A stretch of 64,000 nucleotides of DNA from Zizania palustris (GCA_019279435.1 JAAALK010000283.1:64400642-64464641); one strand, 5' to 3'. Shown: positions 48,643-60,911, numbered from the stretch's first letter. Program-made: numbers and translations. Notes: generated by a model from the sequence alone, not told the origin.

Positions 48643-50334
48643 AAGTAGAAGCCCAATAGCACAGTCTTTTCCCAAGTGATTCGTGTCGCTGTTCCATATA
48701 TCCCTCAAAATTAAAAAGTAGCAATTCTTCTATGATCCGCTATAGTTTTTCGCGCGTACTTTTGTTTGCCGCGCGTGTTGATTTTTTTCCATCTCCCGCT
48801 ACGCGCAGCTTACATTTCTTTCTCACTCGAGCGGCGCCTTCACTTTCCCCTAAATCCATGGCCACAGGCCGGAGTTGGCCGCCGTCCTCCGCCGCATGGT
48901 GTGTAGGTTCGCGATCTCCCCGTCCCCCCGACTCGGCGACACGGCGCACGGTGCACCTTCCACTCCTGTCCCTCTCAGTTCTCACTCCGCCGCCGACAAG
49001 TGCCCTTCGACGTAGTCGCAACTTGCAAGCAGGTCTCCCCGTCCGCGCCGGCTCCGGCGACACGACAGCGACAGCCTACTCCAGTCCCCTCACGTCGTCG
49101 ATAAGTGGATCCACACTAGGGAAGCGAGAACCGCCCAGATCCAGACAAGGGTCGTCGCCGATTTGTTCGGCAGCACCAGATTGAGTAGCGACAGTACGGA
49201 TGATTTGTTGCGATGGCACTAGCAGCCGGAGTAGGCAGGCGGTGATGGCGCAGGACAACGGCAAAATCCGTGCGAATTTATGATAAAAATGAAGGTGTAT
49301 AACACTGTATCATAAATTAAAGCAACCACAAAATCTAGGGTTGACAAAGCCGAAGCGAGAATTTGAAATATGTTTGCATAATTACACCTCGGATTTAGTG
49401 GACGGGATATTTACTTATAATAAGTATCGAATCAATAAGGGTTCTATTTAATTAGGCATCTGAGTTTGTATTTGAATTGGACTGAACCAACTATTTTCTA
49501 GCCTATTGTTTTATTCTTTTGAATATCTATTAAGGAACTACCTCATATCTTCATCAATCCACATAATCTCGCTACCTCGTAAGCTATTAATTAATGAGCG
49601 ATTTTACAATCCTTTAAAAGATATCACAACTTTTAGAATTTTCAGTATTGATTTTAGTACCTAGAATTTTCAGTGTTAATTTTGCTACCTAGAATGATAC
49701 ATATATGTAATTGTCGTTTATCATTGTTAAGCTTTATGTAATTAATGTACCGTATCGTAGATCAAGAGCTACTCCAATCAAATAATTTCATAACATTTTT
49801 ATAAGTTATTACGCACGACAGTTTTTTCGTATCTCGCCGTTTATAATAACTTATACATTTTTAAAAAATATATAGCTCAAAATGTTTAAAATATTTAAAA
49901 GTCTTTAAGCTGCTCCAACGACCAAACGGAAAAGGGCGAAACGTGCAGATAGACCAACACATTCGCCGGATCATTCTGGTCCCCGTAATTTAGGCGGCCT
50001 AAACGGCTGGACTTACGCGACAAGCCAGCCTGCATATGTTAACACTATAATAAAAATTAAAAACATAATTTGTTCGCTTTAGAATTATTTGAATATTCTA
50101 TTTTCTATTGAAAAAGCCGGATAATTGTATTTTCATTAAATGTAAAAAATGTCAGATGTATTATTTTGGGCATTCGATAAAGATAAGTTTATCGAGTGTT
50201 CGCCGAAGTAATTTTTACTTGTAGAGTGTTTTAGGAGTTTTGCCAAGTGTACTTGGCACTAGATATACCCCATTCCTGTGGCGCTATGAAACATTGAATC
50301 AAATAACAATTATAAAATAGTACAGTTATGAAAC
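48643..50334. other. Intergenic DNA without a supported gene
   Basis: 48730-49260 is GC-rich with a 150-codon frame (48732-49184) that shows no domain and overlaps an antisense frame; I do not call it. At 50160-50270, GATAAGTTTATCGAGTGTTC and GCCAAGTGTACTTGGCAC resemble subterminal motifs of CACTA-like elements. Confidence 0.4.
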
Positions 50335-50960
50335 AAGGTTATCAACAGCAAGTGAGAGCTACGAGGCCAGTGGTCGGTAATCCGATCGGAGTGGTGATGT
50401 AGGACGGGGAGAGGATGACAGGCCCGACAGAGTTGACAACGAAGATAGATGCGAATGCCGACGATGAGGGCGGGTGGCTGGAGCTCAGTGGGTGGCGACA
50501 TAGCAAAAATGCATGGTGCATACTCGGGTTCGTGGCTAGGGCTAAAATTGATAGCGGGATTCAACCATGGACTCCAGATTTTATAGGGAGGCACCAGAGA
50601 AGGAAAGGAAGTGGGTATGCAAGATGATTCTGAGGTTTCCAAAAATAATATTGTGTCATGAATATATTTTTCATTTATTTATTTTTTTATATAAAACTAA
50701 TCAGATTTCCATATATATATATCCATATATGAACAACATTCCATATATTTATAACTTCCATGTAAAACAGATCAACTTCGATATATTAATAATTCTTTTC
50801 ATATAAAACAAAGTATCTTCTATATATTGATGATTTCCATATATTAATAATTGTCATATAAAATAGAAAATCAGTTTCCATATAAAATAGACATGCCCAA
50901 CGACAGAGAAAAGAGGGGAGGCCATGATGGGCACAGCGAGCCTAATAAAGAGAAAAAGAA
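50335..50960. mobile_element. Possible relative of the unnamed element around the copia
   Basis: Starts GGTTATCAACAGC, then GC-rich, then AT-rich with repeated TTTCCATATA and TTCATATAAAAC. The reverse complement shares TATATGGAAATC and a CATG(A/T)CACAATA...TTTGGAA block with 9560-9720 and 22080-22130. No ORF. Confidence 0.4.
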
Positions 50961-51667
50961 AGATCTAATAGTTATGATTTATTAGATGCTAGGCTGTATT
51001 TTTAAAGATGGATAGTCAGATAGATACTCAACTCATCAATTATATAATATGGTAGATAATCCAGTTTAGTGATTATCGGTTTGATTACTGTAAAAACATT
51101 CCTCAGCGATAAAACCGAAAATCATGTAATTTTAGACGTACGGTAACGCTGTTCGTATAGTCGCACTGCCTAGTGCCTACTCTCTCCTGTACGGCCCTGA
51201 GCAGCCGACGAAAAAGTTATGAAACAACTACATTCCGTGATTAATTAAGGGCATGTTTAGTTTTAACCAGCCACAGCTGGTTCACGGATACGTACGTACG
51301 TAATTATCACCGCTCGGCGACCAGCTTGAAACAGATGAGCCATCGTGCAGCCATGCACGGGTCCGTCCGTGTACAGATGCAGCGAAGTGAGTACACCAGT
51401 CACCAGTACACAACACCGCCATGGATAATCTCATCTAGCTCCCTTTCAGTTCCTTTCTTTCAACGACACGCATCCATCTCTCATCTACTTCCTCTAAACC
51501 TTAAGCAACAGCGACGTGAAGTTATTTGCCGATCTAAATTTTAGGTTAGTTCTTACCGTGTGCTTTAAAAAAATGCGAAATTTGCCCCAGAAAATAATCT
51601 AACCAAGAAGTGGACTTGCCACCGGCTGTGGTGACGAGAAGCTGCTCTTTGTCCGTTTGCTTAAGGG

Positions 51668-51950
51668 GTTTTTTAGATATATGTCATTATAATTATCGTG
51701 CTTTGTAATTTTGCCACTACAATTCTTCTATTTAGAAATATGTCATTCTGGAATTGCAGCTCTCACAAAATCTAATGGCATATTTTAGATTTCTCTAAAA
51801 TTGTAATAGCATATTTCGGAATTTTCTAAATTTGTAATGGTATAGTTCGGAGTTCTCTGAATTTGTAATGGCATAAATCTAAATACGTGAATTGTAATGA
51901 CATTTCTCTAAAGTCGCAAAATTATAATGGTATGAATCCAAATTTCCCCT
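51668..51950. mobile_element. Foldback element with internal 33-bp repeats
   Basis: Left end TAGATATATGTCATTATAATT, right end AATTATAATGGTATGAATCC, roughly inverse. The interior (51790-51885) holds degenerate repeats of AATTTGTAATGGTATAGTTC + GGAGTTCTCTG. No ORF. Confidence 0.5.
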
Positions 51951-53065
51951 TGCTTAAGTGTACAGACGATAAAAAATAGCTAATTTTTAAATGACATCCT
52001 TGAATATTTGTAAAAATATAAGTTACTTTTGAAGTATCTTTGATAATAAAATAAATGATATTTCAAAAGGATCTTTGAATAAAACGAATGATCAAATATT
52101 GTGATAAAAATGTATGATGTCATTTAAAAAAAGAAAGTAATAGTTATAGAATCTAAAAATGAACTAAAATTTAAAAACTAAAAACTCTGCATATTTTTAT
52201 ACTCAGATTACGGCTGAAACAAAAAGCTTTTAATTTTCGGCCGATCGTTAAAGCCGTTTCGTCGCATTGGTCCAGCCCTGTCGATGCATTCGAAGTAAAA
52301 CACACAGGACCAAAGTTCTGGATGGCATCTGTCTTTCGGCAAAAGAAGTGTCGCGATGCTGAGCAAAGGTTGGACTAGCTTAGCTTAGATCGATCTTCAT
52401 TCGCTTTCTTTTTCTTTTTAATTAAAGTTTGGCCGTGTCTTTGCCGGTGTCAGTTGAAATTTGATGCTGCTGCGTGCTGGAACGACGTACCAGAGAAGCA
52501 TTGCACAAAGTCAAGATGTCACATGTCATGCATTTCCCCTCGATAACCGTCAGAATTCAAAGTGTTTTCAGGTCGCATTCACAAGCTGTCCAGCTTCATG
52601 GTTTCCTGCTGAGCAAAATCGCCGGCGAATTTTTTTCGTCAGGTCGTGAAATACTGGCAGTGACCGTGCAGTGGCGAAAACACTTCAAACTCGGTTTACA
52701 TGTGCACGTCGTCACACCGATTTTTATTAATTATTGGTAAAAATTTGGAAAAATTGTTATTTTCTAGCTTCTGAATTTCAATTTATTATTCGATCTTACG
52801 ATTATAATCACAGTTTTATTTATTTTAGTTTTAGATTAGAAGTAGGTGAAAGTAACCGAAGCTAGATTTATTATAAATAAATCGAAATATCAATCAACTT
52901 CATGGGCACAATGAACACGCCCTAATCATTAGCACCGATAATTAAGATAGATTTTGACCCAAACTAAACTCGCGTTATGTTAGCTCAATTGTGAGCTCTG
53001 GCCAACCAAACTCCAGCTCATATGAAAATTGAGCTTATGGCCAGATAGCTACATGATGTGGCAGG
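51951..53065. other. Intergenic DNA, nothing recognised
   Basis: AT-rich with a slightly GC-richer patch at 52240-52720. Short frames only (up to 88 codons), no domain. Confidence 0.4.
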
Positions 53066-53242
53066 TCGCTTTTGTTTTAGTTTTGGATTATAATATTTTT
53101 TATAAATTGAAACAAACATAGTAATTATTCTGTTAGTTTATTATAATATAGAGTGTAAATTATAACAATCTAATAAGCTAGTGGAATCCAATTTTTAATA
53201 ATCTGAATTGTTATAATTCAAAACTGAAACAAACGGACCCTA
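53066..53242. mobile_element. MITE with GGGTCCGTTTGTTTCAG-type ends
   Basis: Left TTTGTTTTAGTTTTGGATTA, right TAATTCAAAACTGAAACAAA then CGGACCC, inverse of each other. AT-rich interior with TATAATATAGAGTG. A common non-coding grass element type. Confidence 0.6.
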
Positions 53243-53255
53243 AATTGAATATGGT

Positions 53256-53305
53256 AACGAAACAAACGGATACTAAATTAAACGAAACAAACGGATACTA
53301 AATTA
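53256..53305. repeat. Two exact 25-bp tandem copies
   Basis: The unit AACGAAACAAACGGATACTA + AATTA occurs twice in a row with no mismatch, just outside the MITE end whose motif ACAAACGGA it repeats. Confidence 0.9.
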
Positions 53306-53624
53306 AACGGTAATGAGAATCTAACGATATTTGGAGTTTACAATAGTATAATGGCTGGAAAATATATTTTGTTCCACGGAGACAAACAATAGGAGAGGAT
53401 ACACGTCCTGACGTCCACGTGGTAGCATCCAACTGCCAGCGGCCGGAGACCGCACGCGGCACGGGGCAATCAATCCAGCCCGCCCGTCGCCATTGGTGGC
53501 GCGACATTTCTGACCAGGATCGCCGGACACACAAACGCTCGCCGGTACACGGTTATATTATTAACTTTAACCAATTTTACAAAAAAACATATTAAAAATT
53601 ATGATATTATATTAGTTCGGGAAC

Positions 53625-53756
53625 GCTATTCTACACTATGAGTGTAGATGCTATTCTACACCGATCATCTCAATCGTGCCCACTCTCCACCCAATCACAA
53701 CCCCTCCATTCCACGTCGGTGTAGAATAGCATTCTACACCCGTGGTGTAGAATAAC
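53625..53756. mobile_element. MITE with GCTATTCTACAC ends
   Basis: Starts GCTATTCTACAC and ends GTGTAGAATAAC. A second inner pair (GCTATTCTACACCG ... CGGTGTAGAATAGC) lies just inside, giving a double palindrome. About 132 bp, no ORF. Confidence 0.6.
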
Positions 53757-54472
53757 ATTTGTATATATTAGTTTTATTAAATAAATATTACATTTGTTTT
53801 GAAGGTGCATTTATTTAATATTATAATATTTTTATTTAAATTTGATCGAATTTGAAGAAATCAACTGTTTGAAGCCAAGCTAAACACTATAAATCTCATA
53901 TTTTTAAGAGTAATACAATTAAATCGTACGAAATGAGAGATTTAATAATTTATCACCGTCAATAATTAATTTAGTTTTTTCCATCCCAACTTATATGTCA
54001 TTGATGTAAATTATTTCAATTACTTGTTTTAGAGTAATATCATAATCAAATAAACCATCTTGAAAATAAAAAAAATAACATTTTTTCTACAGAAGACATA
54101 ACTACCTCGTGCGCCGTACGGTACCGCAGCCGCGCCGGAGAGTTCCACCGGCCACGGCGCGCGCGCACGTACGTGATCCACTCCCAACCTCGTCGCCGCA
54201 CGGTGTCCCGTACCCGCGACCCGCTGGTTTCTTATGATACGTTTTGTTTCACTTCTCCTCCTCCTCCCCCCCGGCCTCCCGCTCTCCCACCGGCCACCGC
54301 CAATCTCGGTCGCCAACGTTCGTTTTCCTGCCGTTAGCTTGGCGGTTTCGCCGGGCCACCCCTGCGCGCGCCCGCGCCGCGAGTCGCCGGCTTGAGAAAG
54401 AGAGAGTTTTTAGCCGTTTCGTCGTGCTCCTAAGTCCTACTTCCCTACTGGATTGTCTGTCTGTGTGCGTGG

Positions 54473-55612
54473 ATGGGCTGCAAGGGGTCGAAGCACGCGT
54501 GGCATGATGACCGAGGAGGAGCGGCGCTGGAGCCCAGGAGGTGGTCCTCCGGGGTGGTGGCGCGGTCGCGGGACTCCGTCGCGCTGAGGTCGATGTCCAC
54601 GCTGGGGACGCTCAGCCTCGACCGGGCGGCAACCGCGGTGGTTTCTTTCGCCGCCGGCGTGAAGATGAGTGGCGGGGATCACGACGACGGGCGCGCGGGG
54701 AAGCGCGTCGAGGAGGAGCACGCGTCGAAGCGATGCAGGCGAAGGGCGCCTCCGCGGACGCCGACCAAGACGCCGCTGCGTGACCCGGAGGTCATTAATG
54801 TGTGGGAGCTCATGGATGGGTTGGAGGACGACGAATGTGAGGAGACGGTGGATGGCTTTGGCGTGGAGCGACGGGTGAAGTCGGCGCCCGGATCGCCGGT
54901 GTTCGATCCGGACGTGCTGGTCGCCTTCAGGAAGGCGGTGGAGGAGCTGCCGCCGGAGTCGCCTCCTAGGGACGACGGAGCCGTCGCCAAGGAGCGTGAA
55001 ATCCAGATGTTTCCCGGCGTGGTGCGGGCGCGGGTAATCTTGTTCCAGAAAGAGATCGACGCGAAGATGGTCAAGAAGGCGCCGCCGCCGCCGCCGCCGG
55101 AGAGCGCACGGCGGGTCGTGGTGTACTTCACAAGCATCCGCGGCGTCCGCCACACGTACGAGGACTGCTGCGACACGAGCGCCATCCTCCGAAGCCACGG
55201 CGTGCGCGTCGACGAGCGCGACCTGTCGTTGCACGCCGGGTACAAGGACGAGCTCCGCGCCGCGCTCGGCGCGCCGGGACACGTCACGCCACTCCCGCAG
55301 GTGTTCGTCGACGGCTGGCACCTGGGTGGCGCTGACGACATCCGCCGCATGCACGAGTCCGGGGAGCTATCCAAGGCCCTCCTCTCCTCCTGTGACATGG
55401 CGCCGGCCGCCGTGGGCGAGGCAGCAGGGTCCCTCGCGTCGACGGAGCCCTGCGGTCGCTGCGGCGGCGTGCGTTTCGTGCCGTGCGACGCGTGCTCCGG
55501 CAGCTGCAGGGTGTTCGTCGAGGACGAGGACTGCGGCGGCGGCGGCACGGGCACGTTCAGGAGGTGCCCCGAGTGCAACGAGAACGGCCTAGTCAGATGT
55601 CCAGTCTGCTAG
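54473..55612 (+). CDS. Glutaredoxin-domain protein with C-terminal Cys cluster, 379 aa
   Basis: Single exon from ATG 54473 to TAG. The N-terminus MGCKGSKH fits N-myristoylation at Gly2 with a nearby palmitoylatable Cys3, so plasma-membrane attachment is likely. Residues 10-200 are low-complexity and charged, with VINVWELMDGLED at 107-119, a motif I know from this plant family. The glutaredoxin fold is at about 213-305: VVVYFTSIRGVRHTYEDCC, then the cis-Pro loop TPLPQVFVDGWHLGGADD. The usual CPYC-type active site is replaced by RGVRHTYEDC, so classic thiol-disulfide activity is doubtful. Four CxxC pairs (327, 338, 365, 376) form a DnaJ-like zinc-binding end. Relatives include plant proteins described as glutaredoxin family and vertebrate GRXCR1. 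The antisense frame 54437-55354 is a shadow. Confidence 0.93.
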   Translation: MGCKGSKHAWHDDRGGAALEPRRWSSGVVARSRDSVALRSMSTLGTLSLDRAATAVVSFAAGVKMSGGDHDDGRAGKRVEEEHASKRCRRRAPPRTPTKTPLRDPEVINVWELMDGLEDDECEETVDGFGVERRVKSAPGSPVFDPDVLVAFRKAVEELPPESPPRDDGAVAKEREIQMFPGVVRARVILFQKEIDAKMVKKAPPPPPPESARRVVVYFTSIRGVRHTYEDCCDTSAILRSHGVRVDERDLSLHAGYKDELRAALGAPGHVTPLPQVFVDGWHLGGADDIRRMHESGELSKALLSSCDMAPAAVGEAAGSLASTEPCGRCGGVRFVPCDACSGSCRVFVEDEDCGGGGTGTFRRCPECNENGLVRCPVC

Positions 55613-56260
55613 TGAAACGTTCAAAATTTCATCAGATTTGACTCCTGCGGAATTTTCTCCTTTTTTTGTGTGCATGCCTTTTGTCGAGGTGTTTTGAGTC
55701 GATGAGTTAATTGTTTCCTCGTGGGCTGTAATTTGTACTGATAAACACAAAATTTAGATAAATTTTCAATTTGCAGCGGCGTCACTGCAACGGGACATCG
55801 CTGCATATTAAAAAAAATTGGACCGGTGATCAAATTAGTTCATCAATCCGATCGTTGTTTGATATAGTATATTAACAGTACATTTGTTTTATATTGTTTT
55901 GACAAAAAATAATAAAATACAACAGAAAATATGTATACTGTATCTTCCGTCGAACAAATGAGCTTGCATATAAGCTGCAACAAAAACTGAAGTTTACAAA
56001 TTAACTGTAGAATTTGATTTAATATGTTTGGTCACATTTTATTCTCAGAATTGTTTTAAACCATAAGAACAGAAGCGTGAAAGCACCGTTTAAAAATATT
56101 TAAATTTAAATTCATTTTCAAACCCTAAATATATTAAAGGCTTATCTAATTTTATTTTGGCCATGCAATTTAAATAATTTTAGATGCTACTTTAACACTT
56201 TTGTTGTTTTGGTTTAAAACATAGCTGAAAAATGTCTCCTTGACAATAATGTGTTAGGTG
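55613..56260. other. 3' region of the glutaredoxin-type gene and AT-rich spacer
   Basis: No further gene. The early part (to about 55770) is likely 3' UTR. The rest is AT-rich without recognisable features. Confidence 0.4.
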
Positions 56261-56261
56261 T

Positions 56262-56577
56262 TATTTGGTTCTTTAGTCCAAAAGTTTAGTTAGTTACAAC
56301 GAATATTTTGATGTTATTTTAGAATATTAAATGTAGACTATTTATAAAACATATTTTATAATCGGTGGATTATTCACGTGACTAATCTAATTAGCCTAAT
56401 TACGCTATGATTTGACAATATGATGCCACGATAAATTTTTTTTAATCATAGATTAATTACGCTTAATAAATTCATCACACGAATAATCATTTGATTTCTA
56501 TAATTATTTTTATAATTAATTTACGTTTAATCATTCAAATTAATGTCCAATTTACGGACTGGAAAACCCAACTAATC
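56262..56577. mobile_element. Tourist/hAT-like MITE
   Basis: Left TTATTTGGTTCTTTAGTCC, right GGACTGGAAAACCCAACTA, inverse of each other. Interior with GATTTGACAATATGATGCCA and AGATTAATTACGCTTAATAA, the signature of a very common grass MITE. No ORF. Confidence 0.6.
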
Positions 56578-57125
56578 AGATAGCTTAGCTCACCACCTGA
56601 CACCCTGGCACTGGCAGTAGTGACAGTCATTCAGATTCCACGGTGTACTCTCGCATTCACGACCCGTTGACTTGTGGGCAGACGACGGCTGCCGCCATTG
56701 ATATGCGACCTGTCCGGGTGGAAGAACACCGGACAGAAGATGCAGCCATGTACTGACATTGTACATGTACCAACTACTTATAAAAGTGCTAACTGAACCG
56801 GATAAAGTGGGCTGACATGTAGGCTGAATGCTGATTTGGCTCCATCTAAGTATCTAACATAACATGATCAGGTCGATATTGTGTCTAGGCTGGCCTCCTG
56901 GGACAGTTTGGGAACGGTCCTTACGAAATCCAGGCCGCCATGAGCAAAGGCACAGTGGAATGGGCCTGAAAGCCCTTTTGGATAAAGTAATACTAATAGT
57001 TGGGCTAAGGCTCTGAGCCTCCGCTGCAGAACGATTAAAATCCGAACGATTTTTTTATGATGTAGGTGCCATGATTTGCAAGATCAGTTTAAAAACAGTT
57101 ACCAGGATAGCCGACATGTCACTGT
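56578..57125. other. Intergenic DNA, nothing recognised
   Basis: Mixed composition without ORF or repeat; no RNA gene seen. Confidence 0.4.
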
Positions 57126-57129
57126 AGCT

Positions 57130-57775
57130 CGCGTGAGTGATGGAAACAGGTCACGGAAACGGACGGAAATGAGTGTTATCATATCCGTTTCCGTATTTTT
57201 TTACGGAAACGAAAATGAATACGGATATACCGGAAACGGATATCATCAGAAACGAATACGGACCGAATAAAGAGCAGATACGAATACGGAACGGAATATC
57301 TATCAGAATTATAAAAAAACCCTTAATATATGAAAAAAATACGATAAACAAATAAATATGTTCAATTTACACACATATTAATAAATGATAAATACATATA
57401 ATAAAGTAAAAACAAGTTTTATTTTATTTATAATGAATATATATTATTTATTTTTAGAAAATAATTATATATTAATTTAAATTAAATTGTTTAATATTTT
57501 ATGAATAGAATATAGTTTAAATTTTATATAATGTAAAAAAGTAAAAGCTAATATTCTATATAATGCAGTAAAAACTGTGAAAACGGAAACTTTCCGTTTT
57601 TGTTATGCGGAATAACCGTTTCCGTATCCGTTTCTGTCGGAAACCGCTGTTCTGTTTCCGTTTCCGTTTCCGCTTAAAAAATTCCGTTTCCGTATCCGTT
57701 TCCGCATAACCCTCTCCGTTTCCGTTTTTTCCCGGAACGGACGGAAACTTTCCGCTCCGTTTTCATCAGGTCCAG
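57130..57775. mobile_element. Non-autonomous Ac/Ds-like (hAT) element
   Basis: Both ends are packed with AAACGG / CCGTTT motifs (for example CACGGAAACGGACGGAAAT on the left and TCCGTATCCGTTTCCGC on the right), the hexamer bound by Ac transposase. The right end TCCGTTTTCATCAGG is roughly the inverse of the left TGATGGAAACAGG. The AT-rich centre has no transposase. TSD not resolved. Confidence 0.6.
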
Positions 57776-57982
57776 TTTTTACGCGTCCGGTAGATCGAGG
57801 CGGTTAATTACCAGTGGACCTGGTAGTGGTAGGTGTAGGTACCAAATGGTTCGTCAAGAGGGGGTTTCCACTGGACAAGTGCCGCGCGCGGACAAAACAC
57901 TGGAGACGCTTGAGATTTGATGAGAGGTGTGGTCGCCGCCGCATCGACGCGGTCCGGCCGGGACGACGACTTGACGTGCGTG

Positions 57983-58003
57983 ACAGAGAGAGAGAGAGAG
58001 AGA
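57983..58003. repeat. (GA)n microsatellite
   Basis: Run of about ten GA units within GACAGAGAGAGAGAGAGA. Confidence 0.85.
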
Positions 58004-58029
58004 CAACCGAGACGTACGCAAGTGGTCGT

Positions 58030-59600
58030 TCGATTCATGCATGCCGGTGCTGGCATTCTGCGTCGTCTCTGCTACCGCCCCAACAAAAGCCGTGGGCGCC
58101 GGGCGCCGGCGGCTATATGTATGTACATGATCTGGCTCAGCTAGCTCGTCATTGAATGAGTCGCGTGCTCATCACGTACGTATCGACCACTGGCTACTGG
58201 TGCGAATTGCCAGTACATTCGAGCATGTTCTGACTTGTGACACGTGCTACATATACCAAACCGGCACATTAATGATGCACCAGCTTTTGGTTGCAACTAT
58301 GTGGGGGCGTGGACTTGTTGGCTGCACGCCCTACACCTTTTCACGAACCTATCACAGTATCACTCATGCATGCATGCACGGGCGCCAGCTCCCCGCCGGA
58401 GGCCAGCCAGCCAGCACCGGACCGGACCACCAACCCGGCCACCAACGCCGATCAAACCGATCGAGAGTACGTACCACGCAATGTATTACACATGCCGCTG
58501 TCGACGACAAGTCGATCGCTCGCGCGCGCGCGCGCGCGGCAGGCAGCGTGCGACGCTAGTTATGTGCTTGCCTGCCCGGGGGCACGCAGGCAGACACACC
58601 GTGTACGTGCTCGCGGCCACCCCTGCAGCCCGGCCACCACGCGTAACGCACCACCGGCCGCCCGCGCGCCCGCCCGGGCCTCCGCCGCCGGTACGGTGGC
58701 CCGCGTGTCCAGCTTGTCGATCGGGCCGAGGCATGCACGCATATGACCCAGGCCGGCCACCGGATGCATGCATGCATGCATCCGTAGCCCGTAGGCCCCT
58801 GGACATGTCGCGCGCCACGCCCCTGCCCGATCGCATGCTTGTAACGTCGCCCACGCGCGCGGCCGCCGCGCGCCACGACGCGTACGTGCAGTGCGTGTCA
58901 TGGTGGCCGCTCGCCATGGCACGGCGCCGCGCGCCATGGCACTGCACGCGCCAGACTGTACCTTCGTACCTGTCTGTACTGTGGAAATTGTGGATCGATA
59001 GCCTTCACAGCACCAACTAACTCTATCCGTTTTGTATTAAAAGTGTTTGGTGTTCGAAGTCAAACTTCTCTAATTCTAATTAAGTTTAAATTAAAAATAT
59101 ATTTATATATTAAATATCAACTAAATACACTATCAATATATATTTAATCAATGCTGGATTAAATTAAATTGATATTATACTTGTTGACCGGCCGGATCAT
59201 ATGATTACTTCTACTATACAGAATGATATGGTCTACATTATATGCATATAAATCATTGAACAACAACTCGATCTATCCATATATATAACGAAACCGTGAA
59301 GTGCATGATCAGCCTAGCTAGAGATGAAGAAATATCATCGGTCTGGTGGTGGTGGTGGATCATGCATGCATGCAGATGCACGGACCGAAATTAAGGTGCA
59401 TGCATGCATGGGCACAGTGCACAGGCAGACAATGTGTAGACATGCCAGCCTAACCCAGTGGTGATCAAACGGATAGGGTCGTCGTCGTCGCGAGCTCACG
59501 CACGCTGTCCACCAGTACGTTGTACACTGTACTTGCGTCTGCTCACTGGAGCGATGGACTAATGCATGCATGCATGCATATGCAATTAACCAATCAGTTT
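58030..59600. promoter_or_regulatory. Cluster of CATGCATG (RY) motifs
   Basis: CATGCATG or longer runs occur near 58032, 58368, 58764-58783, 59361, 59398 and 59561-59578. RY motifs bind B3-domain factors (ABI3/FUS3 type). The region is GC-rich at 58350-58960 and contains a CG run at 58515-58530. Several overlapping frames exist on both strands (longest 258 codons, 58244-59020), but none shows a domain, so I call no gene. Regulatory function is inference. Confidence 0.35.
59015..59200. mobile_element. Stowaway-like fragment
   Basis: Left end CTAACTCTATCCGTTTTGTA followed by GTTCGAAGTCAAACTTCTCT, a typical Stowaway start. No clear right end. Confidence 0.35.
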
Positions 59601-59924
59601 CCGGTTCTGCTAGAGGCATTGATTATTTCTCGGTCTCCCTGAACACTGCACGTACAGCGCAATCAATTTCTCCGGCTGTGTGATTTGATGTCCAATTAAA
59701 CGGGATGGTCGTCCGTCGTCGAACAACATGCATGGTGATGCGGTGGCGCTAGCTAGCTAGGTCCACACACCGCCAAACAAAGTTGTTTAGGTTTTGTGAG
59801 CGGTCGACATACGCGACTGACAACACCAGAATTATATGCCGGCACACTGTAAAGACCGGAACATACTCGATAAAATGTTTGTCGATGATTGAGGATAGTG
59901 TGGAACGTAACACTCAACAAATAA

Positions 59925-60260
59925 AAGCACCTTAACGGCACTAGGGTATACCAAGTGTCACATCACATACATTTCGCAAACCACTAGGGTATACCGAGTG
60001 TCACATCACATACATTCCGCAAACCATAGTTAGTAGACACTCAAACCTAGCTTTGACATGTCGATGTCCATTTGGACGGACACATAGTTGAGTATTTAAC
60101 GAGTCCGTGCTTATTAAGTGTATGTACAAATCTTTATCGAGTGCATTTTTTTGTCTAGAGTATTTATAAATATTTACCGAGCGATGCTTATTTTTACACA
60201 TTTTGCTATCGGAGTATACTGTTGTTTGCTGAGTACACAATAAAATGTGTTCGGCAAACC
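59925..60260. mobile_element. CACTA-like subterminal remnant
   Basis: Repeated motifs of the type CCGAGTGTCAC, TATCGAGTGCAT, CGGCAAACC and CGCAAACCA, like GGCAAA-type subterminal repeats. A direct duplication of about 53 bp (CACTAGGGTATACC...CGCAAACCA, from about 59940 and 59984) is included. No gene. Confidence 0.4.
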
Positions 60261-60825
60261 CCACAATGGACCATATATCCTTACGATAACTGATGGTAGT
60301 CTGCTAGCTGGTAACGATGTGGTTTTGGGCATAATTTGGGACCAACAAAAATTGATAGATATATTTAGGTTCAGGACCAAGATCTGGCGGCTCGAATTAA
60401 TTGGTCCAGTACCAGTACGCAGCAAAAGTTCATGATTTATTAGAGTTTGGGTGCAGAGGCCGGCCGGCCGCCACTGGCCACAGTTCAATCATGATCTCAT
60501 CATCTCTCTAAATAATCTTTCATGACTCATATCATTATATGTTTTCCTTAATCAATACGGGTTTTAGATCTACGATACTACTATATCTCCATTTTCAAGT
60601 AGCTCGAAATCTTAAAACAATAATAGATTAAAAAATTAGTGTTTCATATGTGAAAACGGTATTAGTGTGTGTGTATATATATAGTTTTCACGATCGAAAA
60701 TACTTTCATATAAATATACTTTTCATTTTTATACAATATATAGCTAGAAACGTAAGTATGTTTGGCATTGAAGACGGCGTCCATGTCATTTTGAGAACGA
60801 AGGTACTAAGCCTTTTCTAACGCGC

Positions 60826-60826
60826 G

Positions 60827-60887
<61 letters not shown>

Positions 60888-60911
60888 TACACACACAAAA
60901 ACACACACCAT
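60826..60911. repeat. Compound microsatellite (CT)n(AT)n(CA)n
   Basis: CT run, then about 17 AT units, then CA-rich tract with interruptions. Confidence 0.9.

Noticed and set aside
48732..49184. 150-codon frame with Ser/Arg/Pro-rich product
   Set aside because: No domain, no family resemblance, competing antisense frame.
54437..55354. 305-codon minus-strand frame over the glutaredoxin-type gene
   Set aside because: Shadow of a GC-rich exon; Arg/His-rich and without a known domain, while the plus strand encodes a clear family member.
58244..59020. 258-codon plus-strand frame and overlapping frames on both strands
   Set aside because: Several frames stay open because of GC content; protein is Arg/His/Pro-rich with no domain or splice-supported continuation.
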